Source: Pseudomonadota bacterium | Lineage (GTDB): Bacteria > Desulfobacterota > Desulfobulbia > Desulfobulbales > JAHJIY01 | DNA length: 64,000 nt | Assembly: GCA_018823175.1 (NCBI GenBank) | Contig: JAHJIY010000013.1 | Location: forward strand, 28,329-92,328 | Reading direction: 5' to 3' | Shown here: one piece after another, positions 44,413 through 53,341 of the stretch | Numbering within the stretch: the first letter of the stretch is position 1 | Layout of the letters: each line of letters starts with the position of its first letter | Translations under genes and position numbers: made by a program | The notes under the pieces: generated by a model | What the model saw: the letters and a program-made list of their open reading frames with translations, nothing else | Told to the model about the DNA's origin: nothing | Databases searched by the model: none

Positions 44413-46653
44413 ATGAAACTTCGCTCGATAATATTCATCACCGCTTTTGCCCTGGGGATCATTCCTCTGCTGACCCTGGTTGCCTTCAACCTTTCGGGTC
44501 ACATCAAGCGACATGAGCAATCAGCCCATAACCAGACCCTGACCCAACTCCAATTAAATCAGGAAAAACTTGACGCCGAAATCATTCATCTCAAATCGCT
44601 GTTTCAAAATTTCATTCAATTGCCGGAGGTCCGGCAACTGACTTCCCCTGGGTTTTCAGATCCCGGCAAAAATGAAATAGCCGAGATCCTTAACCATTGG
44701 TTTAAAGACGACCATCGTCTACGGGAAATAATATTCTTCAACCAACAGGACACCGTCATATCTTATTTAAAAAGGAGAAAGGACCAAAGGTTTACATTTG
44801 CCCCATTCTCCGCGTTCCCGCAAGTCGTTCCATCTCTGGCCGGGGCCCGTATAATTTCAGACCAGGCCGGAACTGCCCTGATCTCGCTGGCTGCCATGGT
44901 CCCTGACAACAGTAATCCCTCGAAGGTGATAATGACCATCGACATAAACTCCCTCTTGAGTTCCTATGAAAACTCCTACTGGCTGATCAGGGACGGGTCA
45001 TACTTGCACAAAGCAGCGCCCACGCCGCCATCGACCATCACCGACAATGGTTTTAAGGACTTTGCCGGACTCGACAAATTACTGGCCGAGAATAAACCGG
45101 TGATCTGGGACGATGGCCGGGGACAGGGGGTGGCCTGGATGCCCCTGGCCTTTGTTTCCGGCCAGCCTTTAATCTGGATCGGCAATCCGGTTGACCGGAC
45201 TGCGGCGGAACAATGGAAATCATCACTGATCCACAACATCATTACGATCATCGTGGTCCTGGCAGCGATCATCTTTTTGATCGCCAACGCCATCGCAAAA
45301 AAAATCGACTCAATAAAAGAAAAAATCCTCACCGGCCTCAACACCCTGCTCAACGAAGAAAAGGAAACCTCCTTCAACTGGACCGGCCCCCGCGAAATCA
45401 GGAACATGGCGGAAGAACTCTCCCTGCTCGCCAGGCGTTACATAAAAAACGTCCTGGCCCGCAAGGAAGCGGAAGCGGCCTTCAGGGACAGTGAATTAAA
45501 TTTCCGTAATCTGACCAACTCGGCACAAGATGCCATAGTCATCATGGACCACAAGGGCAACATCTCATACTGGAACCTGGCAGCGGAAGAGATCTTCGGC
45601 TACTCAAAACAGGAGGCGTTAGGACACCCGATCCATTCATTAATCAGCCCCAAATTATCGGAACAGGACAATCGAGAATCGATCAACTCGGCATCCGACC
45701 ACGAAGGTCCGATCAAGGAAACCATCGAGCTTGTCGCAACGACCAAGGACGGCTCGGAACTGCCGATCGAATTATCTCTTTCCGAGGCCCGAATCCAAGA
45801 CCAATGGCATTCGATTTGGATCATTCGCGATATCTCGGAAAGAAAACGGGCGGCGGCAGAAGCTGCCCTGCAACAACAACAATTGCGGCAGGCGGACAAA
45901 ATGATCTCTCTTGGTCTATTGGTTTCCGGAGTGGCACACGAAATCAACAACCCCAACAGCATTGCCCTGCTCAACACCCCTCTGCTGGCCCGCTCCTGGG
46001 AGAGCATCAGACCTGTGCTGGAAGAATACCACCAGGAGAACGGCGATTTTCTGGTGGCAGGCCTGGAGTACAGTGAAATGAGAAACCAGATCCCCATCCT
46101 CTTTCAGGAGCTGGAAGAGAGCGGCCGCCGAATCAAAACCATTGTTCAGGACCTGAAAGATTATGCCAGACAGGATACCACAAGCCCGATGGAAACCATT
46201 GATCTGACCGAGGTCGTCAAGGCGGCGGTGCGCCTGACCCACAATCAGACGAAAAACGCCACCGACCATCTGCTGGAAGAATACGCCGAGGATCTACCCA
46301 AAATAAAAGGTAACAGCCAGCGTCTGGAACAGGTGGTGATCAACCTGATCCAGAATAGTTGCGAGGCGATGACCGGCAAAGAGGGCGCAATCAGGATTTC
46401 CACATCCGCCGACCAGGAGAAACAAACCGTGACCATCGAGGTAAAAGACGACGGTTGCGGAATCGCCACCGAGAAAATCAACCAGATTACCGACCCGTTT
46501 TATACTACCAAGCGCAGTCTCGGGGGCACGGGCCTGGGCCTGTCAGTCTCGGCGGGCATTATCAAGGAGCACAATGGCCAGTTGCGATTTGAATCCGTTC
46601 CGGGTAAAGGTACTACCGCCTGGGTTACTTTTCCGGCTTGCGGAGACCAATAA
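44413..46653 (+). CDS. Membrane sensor histidine kinase with PAS domain
   Basis: A 746-residue kinase. Two membrane segments (about 6-26 and 276-298) bracket a periplasmic sensing domain of some 250 residues with a Cache-like appearance (VISYLKRRKDQRF). A HAMP-like linker, a PAS domain (about 362-475, AIVIMDHKGNISYWNLAAEE) and a coiled region lead to the HisKA motif SGVAHEINNPNS with the phosphorylated histidine, then HATPase_c with NLIQNSCEAM, DDGCGI and GGTGLGLSVS. It is followed without a gap by the sigma-54 response regulator, its obvious partner. The stimulus is unknown. Confidence 0.9.
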   Translation: MKLRSIIFITAFALGIIPLLTLVAFNLSGHIKRHEQSAHNQTLTQLQLNQEKLDAEIIHLKSLFQNFIQLPEVRQLTSPGFSDPGKNEIAEILNHWFKDDHRLREIIFFNQQDTVISYLKRRKDQRFTFAPFSAFPQVVPSLAGARIISDQAGTALISLAAMVPDNSNPSKVIMTIDINSLLSSYENSYWLIRDGSYLHKAAPTPPSTITDNGFKDFAGLDKLLAENKPVIWDDGRGQGVAWMPLAFVSGQPLIWIGNPVDRTAAEQWKSSLIHNIITIIVVLAAIIFLIANAIAKKIDSIKEKILTGLNTLLNEEKETSFNWTGPREIRNMAEELSLLARRYIKNVLARKEAEAAFRDSELNFRNLTNSAQDAIVIMDHKGNISYWNLAAEEIFGYSKQEALGHPIHSLISPKLSEQDNRESINSASDHEGPIKETIELVATTKDGSELPIELSLSEARIQDQWHSIWIIRDISERKRAAAEAALQQQQLRQADKMISLGLLVSGVAHEINNPNSIALLNTPLLARSWESIRPVLEEYHQENGDFLVAGLEYSEMRNQIPILFQELEESGRRIKTIVQDLKDYARQDTTSPMETIDLTEVVKAAVRLTHNQTKNATDHLLEEYAEDLPKIKGNSQRLEQVVINLIQNSCEAMTGKEGAIRISTSADQEKQTVTIEVKDDGCGIATEKINQITDPFYTTKRSLGGTGLGLSVSAGIIKEHNGQLRFESVPGKGTTAWVTFPACGDQ

Positions 46654-48072
46654 ATGAAACAACCTCTCTACCCATACCTGCCGGTCCTGCTCGTCGATGA
46701 CGAAGAGGCCTGGCTGCGCAGTTTCAGCCTCACTTTGCGCGCCACCGGCATCAATAATATCCTGACCTGCCAGGACAGCCGGCAGGTCAAAAATATCATG
46801 GCACAACAGGAGATCGGCACCCTGGTGCTGGACCTGACCATGCCTTATCTTTCCGGGGAAGAACTGCTGCCGCAAATCGTGCAGGAGCAGCCGGAGGTGC
46901 CGGTTATCATCATCACCGGCCTCGATCTGGTCGATACGGCGGTCAAATGCATGAAGCTCGGGGCCTTCGACTACTACACCAAGGTTTCAGAAGATACCCG
47001 ATTGATCGCCGGCGTTAAACGAGCGATCGATCTTGGTATCCTCCGCCGTGAAAACGCCTCTTTAAAAAAACATGTTCTGGAGGATTGTCTCGACCGGCCG
47101 GAAGCCTTTGCCCACATCATCACTCACAACAAGGCGATGCGGTCGATCTTCCAATATGCCGAGGCCATCTCTCACACCTGTGAACCGGTCTTGATTACCG
47201 GCGACACCGGGGTCGGCAAGGAATTGATTGCCCGGGCCCTGCATATCTTGAGTCAGCGCAAAGGCCGCCTGGTCCCGGTCAATATCGCGGGTTTAGACGA
47301 AAACATGTTTGCCGACACCCTGTTCGGCCACCGCAAAGGGGCTTTCACCGGGGCCGATCAAGCCCGCCCGGGCCTGATCGAGCAGGCGGCCGGCGGCTCC
47401 CTTTTTCTTGATGAAATTGGAGAATTACAACCGGCCTCACAAGTCAAACTACTGCGCCTGCTGCAGGAACGAGAATATCTGCCCCTGGGGGCCGACCTCG
47501 CGAAAAGGACCGATTGCCGGATGATTTTCGCCACCCAGCAGAACCTCGAGGCCCTGCAACGGGCCGGCAATTTCCGCAAAGATCTTTTCTACCGACTGCG
47601 GACCCATCATATTCATATACCGCCCCTGCAAAACAGACGGGATGACTTACCGCTGCTGGTTGATTACTTCGCAGATCAAGCCGCCCAAAAACTGGACCGC
47701 AAAAAACCAAACTACCCCAAGGAACTGATCAGTCTGCTCGCGACCTACGATTTTCCAGGCAATATCAGGGAACTGCAAAACATGATTTTTGACGCAATCA
47801 GCCAATGCCCGACCAATAACCTGTCGATGGCGTACTTTAAATCCTATATTTACCAGAGAGGGGATGGCGATTCAGGTAAAGATTACGCAAGCACCCAGGA
47901 AGGAGAAACCCCTTTCAAGGAGCTGGCCCGGCTACCGGCGATGAAAGAGGCGGGCTACCTCCTGGCAATTGAAGCACTGAACCGGGCCGGCGGCAATCAG
48001 ACCATTGCGGCCGAGATGCTGGGGATCACCAGGCAGGCTCTGAACTGGCGACTCAAGCAAAAAGACAAATAA
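46654..48072 (+). CDS. Sigma-54-dependent response regulator
   Basis: A 472-residue NtrC-type activator. The receiver domain (about 10-125) has LLVDDEEAW and VLDLTMPYLSGEEL with the phosphoaspartate; the AAA+ domain has GDTGVGKE, the sigma-54 contact loop GAFTGA, and GGSLFLDEI; the C-terminal Fis-type helix-turn-helix is GNQTIAAEMLGITRQALNWR. It is coupled to the kinase gene, starting directly after its stop codon. A near-consensus sigma-54 promoter lies 209 bases downstream of its stop, before the rhodanese selenoprotein gene, which is therefore the best candidate target. Confidence 0.93.
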   Translation: MKQPLYPYLPVLLVDDEEAWLRSFSLTLRATGINNILTCQDSRQVKNIMAQQEIGTLVLDLTMPYLSGEELLPQIVQEQPEVPVIIITGLDLVDTAVKCMKLGAFDYYTKVSEDTRLIAGVKRAIDLGILRRENASLKKHVLEDCLDRPEAFAHIITHNKAMRSIFQYAEAISHTCEPVLITGDTGVGKELIARALHILSQRKGRLVPVNIAGLDENMFADTLFGHRKGAFTGADQARPGLIEQAAGGSLFLDEIGELQPASQVKLLRLLQEREYLPLGADLAKRTDCRMIFATQQNLEALQRAGNFRKDLFYRLRTHHIHIPPLQNRRDDLPLLVDYFADQAAQKLDRKKPNYPKELISLLATYDFPGNIRELQNMIFDAISQCPTNNLSMAYFKSYIYQRGDGDSGKDYASTQEGETPFKELARLPAMKEAGYLLAIEALNRAGGNQTIAAEMLGITRQALNWRLKQKDK

Positions 48073-48152
48073 GATTTCAGCAGAGCAACCGGATAGGTGC
48101 AACTTTCTTTGCCTACCCCATAAGCAAATTCCCCTACCCGCCTTTCTACAGA

Positions 48153-48165
48153 TGCGCAACGCGCA
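48153..48165. promoter_or_regulatory. Palindromic activator-site candidate TGCGC-AAC-GCGCA
   Basis: A perfect 5-3-5 inverted repeat lying about 116-128 bases upstream of the -24 element of the sigma-54 promoter, the usual distance for an enhancer bound by an NtrC-type activator. Related half-like words (GGTGCAACTT at about 48096, TTTGCACCC at about 48196) lie near. Binding by the adjacent regulator is inferred. Confidence 0.4.
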
Positions 48166-48280
48166 ACCATCTCACCGACAAACCCGCAAAATTATTTGCA
48201 CCCACCCGACAGATCACCCGCCGACCCCCCAGCCACTATTACCCTATGATTACAGCAGGTTAACGCCAAAACTTAAAACG

Positions 48281-48296
48281 TGGCATGTTCATTGCT
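48281..48296 (+). promoter_or_regulatory. Sigma-54 promoter (-24/-12)
   Basis: TGGCATGTTCATTGCT matches the consensus TGGCACG-N4-TTGCW with one change. The invariant GG (48282-48283) and GC (48294-48295) are 12 bases apart, as required. Transcription should start near 48307, giving a leader of about 70 bases before the selenorhodanese gene. Confidence 0.8.
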
Positions 48297-48377
48297 ATAC
48301 TAAATAATCGGTAGAAATATTCAAAAACAACCTTATGCAGTGAACCGATAACTAATTATTTCAATCAAAGGGAGGAC

Positions 48378-49703
48378 ATGATGGGGATCAGACACATTCC
48401 GTTAATGCTGGCGCTTGCTTTGGCCTTGGGCTGGTTGGCGCCGGCCGCCAAGGCTGAACAACCGGCGGCAGACACCAAACAAGTCACCGCAACACAACAG
48501 AACAATGAACAAACCGTGGTCAAGGGCAAGGTGCTTGGCGTATCCCAAAAGGCCAAAACGATCACGATCGAAAGTAAAGAAGGACTGGTCATGATCAAGT
48601 TTAACGATCAGACCACGGGCATGGAATATGCCGAGAAAGACGCGGCCGCCATTGTCAAGTTCATCCAGACAGGCAAAGAGAAGATGGCCACCGTAATTAA
48701 ACCAAAACTGGCGGAACTACCAGCCGGTGTGGTTGAAATGCAGCCGACGGAACTGGCCGAACTGGTGGCCATGGGTCCGGTCAAAGCCAATTACTTTCTG
48801 ATTGACTCTCGACCGGCCGGTCCATATGCCGCAGCCCACATCCCGACCGCAGTTTCAATTCCGGTGGAAACCCTAAAAAAAGAAGGCGCAACCGCCCTGT
48901 TACCCGCCGATAAAACCGACATCCAGTTGATTTTTTATTGCGGAGGCACCACCTGAGGGATGAGCACTACCTCCGCCGGTCTGGCGGTTAAAATGGGTTA
49001 CAAAAATATAAAAGTCATGCTCAAGGGCGCACCCGGTTACAAAAAAGCCGGTAACATGCTGGTAGCCAGCGATGAATTTGTTAAAACAGGAAATATGGTC
49101 CTGATCGATCTACGGGACCGCAAGCAGGTCGAGACCGGACATATTGCCCGGGCAGTCAACATCCCGCTGGCGCAACTCGCCGAGGCCGAGGACGATTTCC
49201 CGGCCAGCAAAGCCGCGCCAATCGTATTATACGGTTCGGAAGGAGAGGCAAAAAAAGGAGCCAAGATCATCGCCGGCTGGGGCTATAAAGGAATCTCCCT
49301 GGTTGACGGCGGACTGGAAGGCTGGGCCAAGGCCGGCCACCCGCTGGTTACCGGAAAGACCGACGACGAAATTAACTGGGTCCGCATCCTGGGCAAAAAC
49401 GAAGTAGGCATCGCGGAATTCAGCAAGGTCGCGGCAGGCAAGGATGCCGACCGGGTCATTCTTGATGTCCGAACCAATGACGAGGCGGCCGGCGGCAGAT
49501 TCAAAAACGCGATCCACATTCCACTTGATGAATTGGAAGGCCGTTTGTCCGAGCTGCCAACAAACAAGGAAATACTGGTCCACTGCACCACCGGCGCCCG
49601 GGCCGAAATGGCCAGTCAGCTCCTGCAAAAAGCAAAACTGCCAGCAAAATTCCTGCTCGCCAACGTTGAATGCGAAGACGGGGAATGTGAAATAGAAGAA
49701 TAG
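48378..49703 (+). CDS. Triple-rhodanese exported selenoprotein (UGA at residue 193)
   Basis: Read as 441 residues with UGA 48954-48956 as selenocysteine. A signal peptide (1-26) is followed by a small beta domain (about 46-80) and three rhodanese modules. In module 1, YCGGTTU places Cys188 at the start and Sec193 at the end of the six-residue active loop, and GMSTTSAGLAVKMGYKN continues the fold in the same frame. Module 2 has lost the cysteine (YGSEGE, G286). Module 3 keeps Cys393 in HCTTGAR. The tail ends in CEDGEC (C422, C427). It is likely periplasmic and active in sulfane sulfur or polysulfide transfer. A sigma-54 promoter precedes it, and a strong terminator follows. Confidence 0.88.
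48973..48987 (+). promoter_or_regulatory. Bacterial SECIS hairpin of the selenorhodanese
   Basis: Five G-C pairs, CCGCC (48973-48977) and GGCGG (48983-48987), hold the loop GGUCU, which starts 22 bases after the UGA. The same GGUCU sequence is in the apical loop of the E. coli fdhF SECIS element bound by SelB. Spacing and loop therefore both fit. Confidence 0.8.
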
Positions 49704-49732
49704 CAACCCGGATTGACATCCCCCAAACCGGG

Positions 49733-49775
49733 GCGGGACTAGACCAGAAATCGGTCTTGTCCCGCAACTTTTTTC
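49733..49775 (+). terminator. Rho-independent terminator after the selenorhodanese
   Basis: Stem GCGGGAC-t-AGACC with GGTCT-t-GTCCCGC (12 pairs, one mismatch) and loop AGAAATC, followed by AACTTTTTT. It begins 30 bases after the stop codon. Strong by eye. Confidence 0.85.
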
Positions 49776-49921
49776 CGATATGACCAACCTTATCCTCTGC
49801 ATTATTAACCGGGATCGCAAATCATCTCTTGCCCCGGTCCGGCACTAGGTCTATAATAATCCGATAAAATATAAATTGATTTTTTCTGGATATTATCAGC
49901 CTCTTCCCACCACAGACTACC

Positions 49922-51430
49922 TTGGATATAAAAACGGCAAAGGAAACCTGGCTTCTCCTGGAAAAGAAAGGAGCAAAAGCGACTGATCCACACCTGTTTG
50001 CCCTTGACCTGGCGAGCTCTTTCATGGCGCAGTTCTTCGCCGATTCTGAACCGGAGCTCGAATATATCAACATTCTTTGCCGGATGGCGGGATCGGACAA
50101 CCCGCGCATCTCAACTGCCGCCGTCTCGACCATTTACAAAAAAGTGATTGAGGTCCTTTGTGACGATTTCACCCCCTCCGGCGCCGAGCTATGCGCCACG
50201 ATTCTCATTAAGCTGATCTGTTTCGTCAGAAAAAACAAATCCGGCAAACCGATAGCAACCCTGCTTGCCCGATTAGGATATCACGATCAGGAAGATCTGC
50301 TGAAACGTTACCTGCAGCTTTGCGACAAACCACCGCTTGATCCGGCCGGCCCCAGGAAGGTCAAAAAGATATTCATCCTTTCCCGGGTGACGGTAGGCGC
50401 CGATGTGGCCATTACCGGCATAATTCTGCAACGGCTGGCCGCTTGCTTTCCAAAGGCGTTATTTGTGATGATCGGCCCCCACCATCTGCCGGAGATATTC
50501 AGCGGGATGGCCGAGATTAAATTCATCAACCTTGAATGTCTGCGCCAGGGGCATCTGGTTGACCGCCTGCAGTACTGGCCCCATCTCTATGATCTGATCG
50601 CTGAAGAATCAAAGGAGCTGGCCGCCGACGAGGTCCTGCTTTTCGACCCCGACAGCAGACTGTCCCAGCTTGGCCTGCTGCCCTTGCTCAGGGTCGACCA
50701 AACCTTCTTGTTCAATTCCCGATCAATGCGCCCGGAAAATAATCGCTCTTCCCTGACCGCTTTGACCAATATCTGGCTAAACCGGATCCTGGCTGAAAAC
50801 AAATTTGTTCTGCCCAAAGTCAGCTATGCCAAACACCATCGGGAGATGGCCTGGACCTTCTGCCAGAAATTAAGACAAAATGGCTGCAACCGCCTGATCA
50901 CCATCAATCTGGGGGTCGGCGACAATCTGCACAAAAGGATTCCCGATCCCTTTGAGCAAAAAATCCTCACCGCCCTTCTGGCAGAGAAAAACACCATAAT
51001 TCTGCTTGACATGGGTGTCAGTTCAGAGGAAAAAACCAGAGTTGAAAATCTGATCAACCTGCTGAAAAATCTTTCAATAGATACGGATTTTGTGAACGAA
51101 AAAAACTTCGCCAGTCAAAACATCGATTTTGCGCACGGTATAATCGCGCTCCAGGATTCAATCGGCGGCTTTGGCGCGATGATCAACAGTTCGGATTGTT
51201 TTTTCGGCTACGACTCGTGCTGCCAGCATCTGGCCAACGCCAATCAGATCCCATCCGTCATCATGTTTACCGGGCACCCCAACCTCCGGTTTATCGAAAG
51301 ATGGAGTCCGGAAAACATCTCCGGTTCAACCAGGATAATTCCGATCGAAAAAGATGGTTTTAAACCTGAGATGATCGACCAGTTGGTCAAAACAACCATA
51401 ACTACCCTGCACAACCTGACGGGATCATGA
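49922..51430 (+). CDS. GT9-like (heptosyltransferase-type) glycosyltransferase
   Basis: A 502-residue protein. From about residue 145 it resembles the ADP-heptose:LPS transferase fold: KKIFILSRVTVGADVAITG, then LITINLGVGDNLHKRIPDPF and a C-terminal DSIGGFGAMINSSDCFFGYD in place of the usual nucleotide-sugar loop. The first 140 residues are helical and not recognised, and the protein is longer than standard WaaC or WaaF (about 350). It starts at TTG with no clear ribosome site; a start at ATG 50024 is an alternative. The heptose kinase gene follows, supporting a heptose-related function. A perfect palindrome overlaps its stop codon. Confidence 0.68.
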   Translation: MDIKTAKETWLLLEKKGAKATDPHLFALDLASSFMAQFFADSEPELEYINILCRMAGSDNPRISTAAVSTIYKKVIEVLCDDFTPSGAELCATILIKLICFVRKNKSGKPIATLLARLGYHDQEDLLKRYLQLCDKPPLDPAGPRKVKKIFILSRVTVGADVAITGIILQRLAACFPKALFVMIGPHHLPEIFSGMAEIKFINLECLRQGHLVDRLQYWPHLYDLIAEESKELAADEVLLFDPDSRLSQLGLLPLLRVDQTFLFNSRSMRPENNRSSLTALTNIWLNRILAENKFVLPKVSYAKHHREMAWTFCQKLRQNGCNRLITINLGVGDNLHKRIPDPFEQKILTALLAEKNTIILLDMGVSSEEKTRVENLINLLKNLSIDTDFVNEKNFASQNIDFAHGIIALQDSIGGFGAMINSSDCFFGYDSCCQHLANANQIPSVIMFTGHPNLRFIERWSPENISGSTRIIPIEKDGFKPEMIDQLVKTTITTLHNLTGS

Positions 51431-51440
51431 TCCCGTCAGA
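51417..51440. repeat. Perfect 24-base palindrome over a stop codon
   Basis: CTGACGGGATCA followed by its exact complement TGATCCCGTCAG. The TGA stop of the upstream glycosyltransferase (51428-51430) lies at its centre. It can form a hairpin of ten or more pairs in the mRNA but has no T-run after it, so it is not a standard terminator. Confidence 0.7.
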
Positions 51441-51464
51441 CAGAAAAAATAAAGGAGTAAAAAT

Positions 51465-52445
51465 TTGACATCATCACCAAAAAAGTTACGGGCGGCGATC
51501 GACAAATTCAAGGCAGCCCGCATCCTGGTCATCGGCGACATTATCATTGACCATTTCATCTGGGGTTCCGTTTCACGGATATCCCCGGAGGCGCCGGTGC
51601 CTGTCGTTAATGTGACCAAAGAAAGCCTGCTGCTCGGCGGCGCGGCCAACGTCCTGCACAATCTTTACAGCCTGGGCGCCCAGGCCGATTTATGCGGCAT
51701 CATCGGCGAAGATCTGATGGGAAACCATATTATCGAACTCCTGCACGGACTTGGTTCACAAACCTTGGGAGTAATTAAAGCCGATGACCGTCCGACCACC
51801 AAGAAAACCAGAATCGTCGCCCAACACCAGCAGGTGGTAAGATTTGACCGGGAAAAAACAGGCAAGCCCTCCGCCGAGATCCTGGCCAGAATGCTGGACT
51901 TTCTTGACACTCATCTGGACAGTTTCCAGGCGATTATTGTTTCCGACTACAGCAAGGGCATGATCAGCATGGAACTGATGGACCACCTGCGAAAAAAACT
52001 GGCCGGCAGCAAAATCCCGATCGTAGCCGACCCCAAACCAATCAACATTGAACGGTTTAAAAACGTCACCATTATGACGCCCAACCACCAGGAAGCGGAA
52101 CTGATGAGCGGGATAAAAATAGAAAACGAAGATGACCTGTTGACCGCGGCCGGCAAAATCAATCAAGACCTGCAAACCAAAGCCATGCTGATCACCAGAG
52201 GGGAAGCAGGGATGGCCCTGCTGGAAAAAGACAAACCGCTGTTCACCATCCCGACGGTCGCCAAGGAAGTCTACGATGTAACCGGCGCCGGTGACACGGT
52301 TATCGCCACTCTGGCCCTTGGTCTGGCGGTCGGCTTATCATATATTGAGGCCGCTACTCTGGCAAACTTCGCAGCCGGAATCGTGGTCGGCAAACTGGGT
52401 ACCGCCACGGTCAGTCAAGATGAATTACGGGGAGCCATTAAATGA
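51465..52445 (+). CDS. hldE: D-glycero-beta-D-manno-heptose-7-phosphate kinase
   Basis: A 326-residue PfkB-family kinase corresponding to the first domain of HldE (RfaE1). N-terminal motifs are VIGDIIIDHFIWGSVSRISP and LLGGAANV; the C-terminal PfkB signature is DVTGAGDTV, with the catalytic aspartate, followed by ATLANFAAGIVVGKLGT. It phosphorylates heptose-7-phosphate in the ADP-heptose pathway. The cytidylyltransferase-like domain of bifunctional HldE is absent, so a separate RfaE2 must exist elsewhere. A TTG start with GGAG seven bases upstream is used. Confidence 0.88.
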   Translation: MTSSPKKLRAAIDKFKAARILVIGDIIIDHFIWGSVSRISPEAPVPVVNVTKESLLLGGAANVLHNLYSLGAQADLCGIIGEDLMGNHIIELLHGLGSQTLGVIKADDRPTTKKTRIVAQHQQVVRFDREKTGKPSAEILARMLDFLDTHLDSFQAIIVSDYSKGMISMELMDHLRKKLAGSKIPIVADPKPINIERFKNVTIMTPNHQEAELMSGIKIENEDDLLTAAGKINQDLQTKAMLITRGEAGMALLEKDKPLFTIPTVAKEVYDVTGAGDTVIATLALGLAVGLSYIEAATLANFAAGIVVGKLGTATVSQDELRGAIK

Positions 52446-53326
52446 AAAGACCTTTGAGCATGACCGCCTTTGGGCGTGGAGAAGCCACGGCCGACAATCG
52501 AACCTGGACCGCGGAGATCCGCTCGGTCAACCATCGTTTTTTCGATCCCAAAATAAGAATCCCCAATAAATACGCCGGGCTGGAAGAACGAATAAAAAAA
52601 GAGGTGATGAACTTCTACAGTCGGGCCCATGTCGATATTACGATCGGGGTCAGCGGCGATCAGTCCGAGGCCCTGAAACTGCAGGTCAACCTGCCGCTGG
52701 CCAAACAATTTCTCCACTGCCTGCAGGAACTGAAAGCCAATTTGTCCCTGGCCGAAAATCCGAACCTGTCGATGATTGCCTCCTACCGTGATGTAATCTC
52801 GACCATTGACCAGGAAGAAAATCTCGACGAATTATGGCCGACCGTCCAGCAGGCCCTGGCCGGTGCCTTAACAAGCAGCCGGGAGATGCGGGAAAAAGAA
52901 GGAACTCACCTGAAAAACGACCTGTTGGCCAGACTGGACGCCTTTGACAAAACCTTGCGACAGATCGAAGGATCAATTCCGGAGATTTTAAAAACAAAAG
53001 AAGCTACCCTGAAAGAAAGACTGAACAATCTGCTAAGCGGAATCGAGCTTGACCCGACCCGCCTGGCCCAGGAAGTCGCGATCATCGCCGACAAGGCGGA
53101 CGTGACCGAAGAAATCGTCCGCTTAAACAGCCATATCAAGCAATTTAATAATTTTCTGGAGATCGACGAACCAACCGGGCGGCGGATGGATTTCATGATG
53201 CAGGAATTTCTGCGGGAGGTCAACACCCTGGCCTCCAAGATATCCAGCGCCGAGGTGGCCCACCAGACGGTTGATCTTAAAAACGAAATTGAAAAAATGC
53301 GCGAGCAGGTGCAAAATCTTGAATAA
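52442..53326 (+). CDS. yicC: YicC/YloC-family endoribonuclease
   Basis: A 294-residue protein of normal family length. The N-terminus has SMTAFGRGEATADNRTWTAE and EIRSVNHRFFD; the C-terminus has the DUF1732 motif EIDEPTGRRMDFMMQEFLRE. YicC and YloC are reported endoribonucleases. The ATG overlaps the kinase stop by four bases. remA and gmk follow, the same gene order as in Firmicutes and many Deltaproteobacteria. Confidence 0.92.
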   Translation: MKRPLSMTAFGRGEATADNRTWTAEIRSVNHRFFDPKIRIPNKYAGLEERIKKEVMNFYSRAHVDITIGVSGDQSEALKLQVNLPLAKQFLHCLQELKANLSLAENPNLSMIASYRDVISTIDQEENLDELWPTVQQALAGALTSSREMREKEGTHLKNDLLARLDAFDKTLRQIEGSIPEILKTKEATLKERLNNLLSGIELDPTRLAQEVAIIADKADVTEEIVRLNSHIKQFNNFLEIDEPTGRRMDFMMQEFLREVNTLASKISSAEVAHQTVDLKNEIEKMREQVQNLE

Positions 53327-53341
53327 CAAAAGGAAAGAACC

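Larger units (their letters stand above)
48073..48377. other. Regulatory intergenic region before the selenorhodanese
   Basis: About 305 bases. It contains a candidate activator site (48153-48165), the sigma-54 promoter (48281-48296) and the ribosome site GGGAGG (48370-48375), each listed separately where supported. No further coding sequence is seen. Confidence 0.55.
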
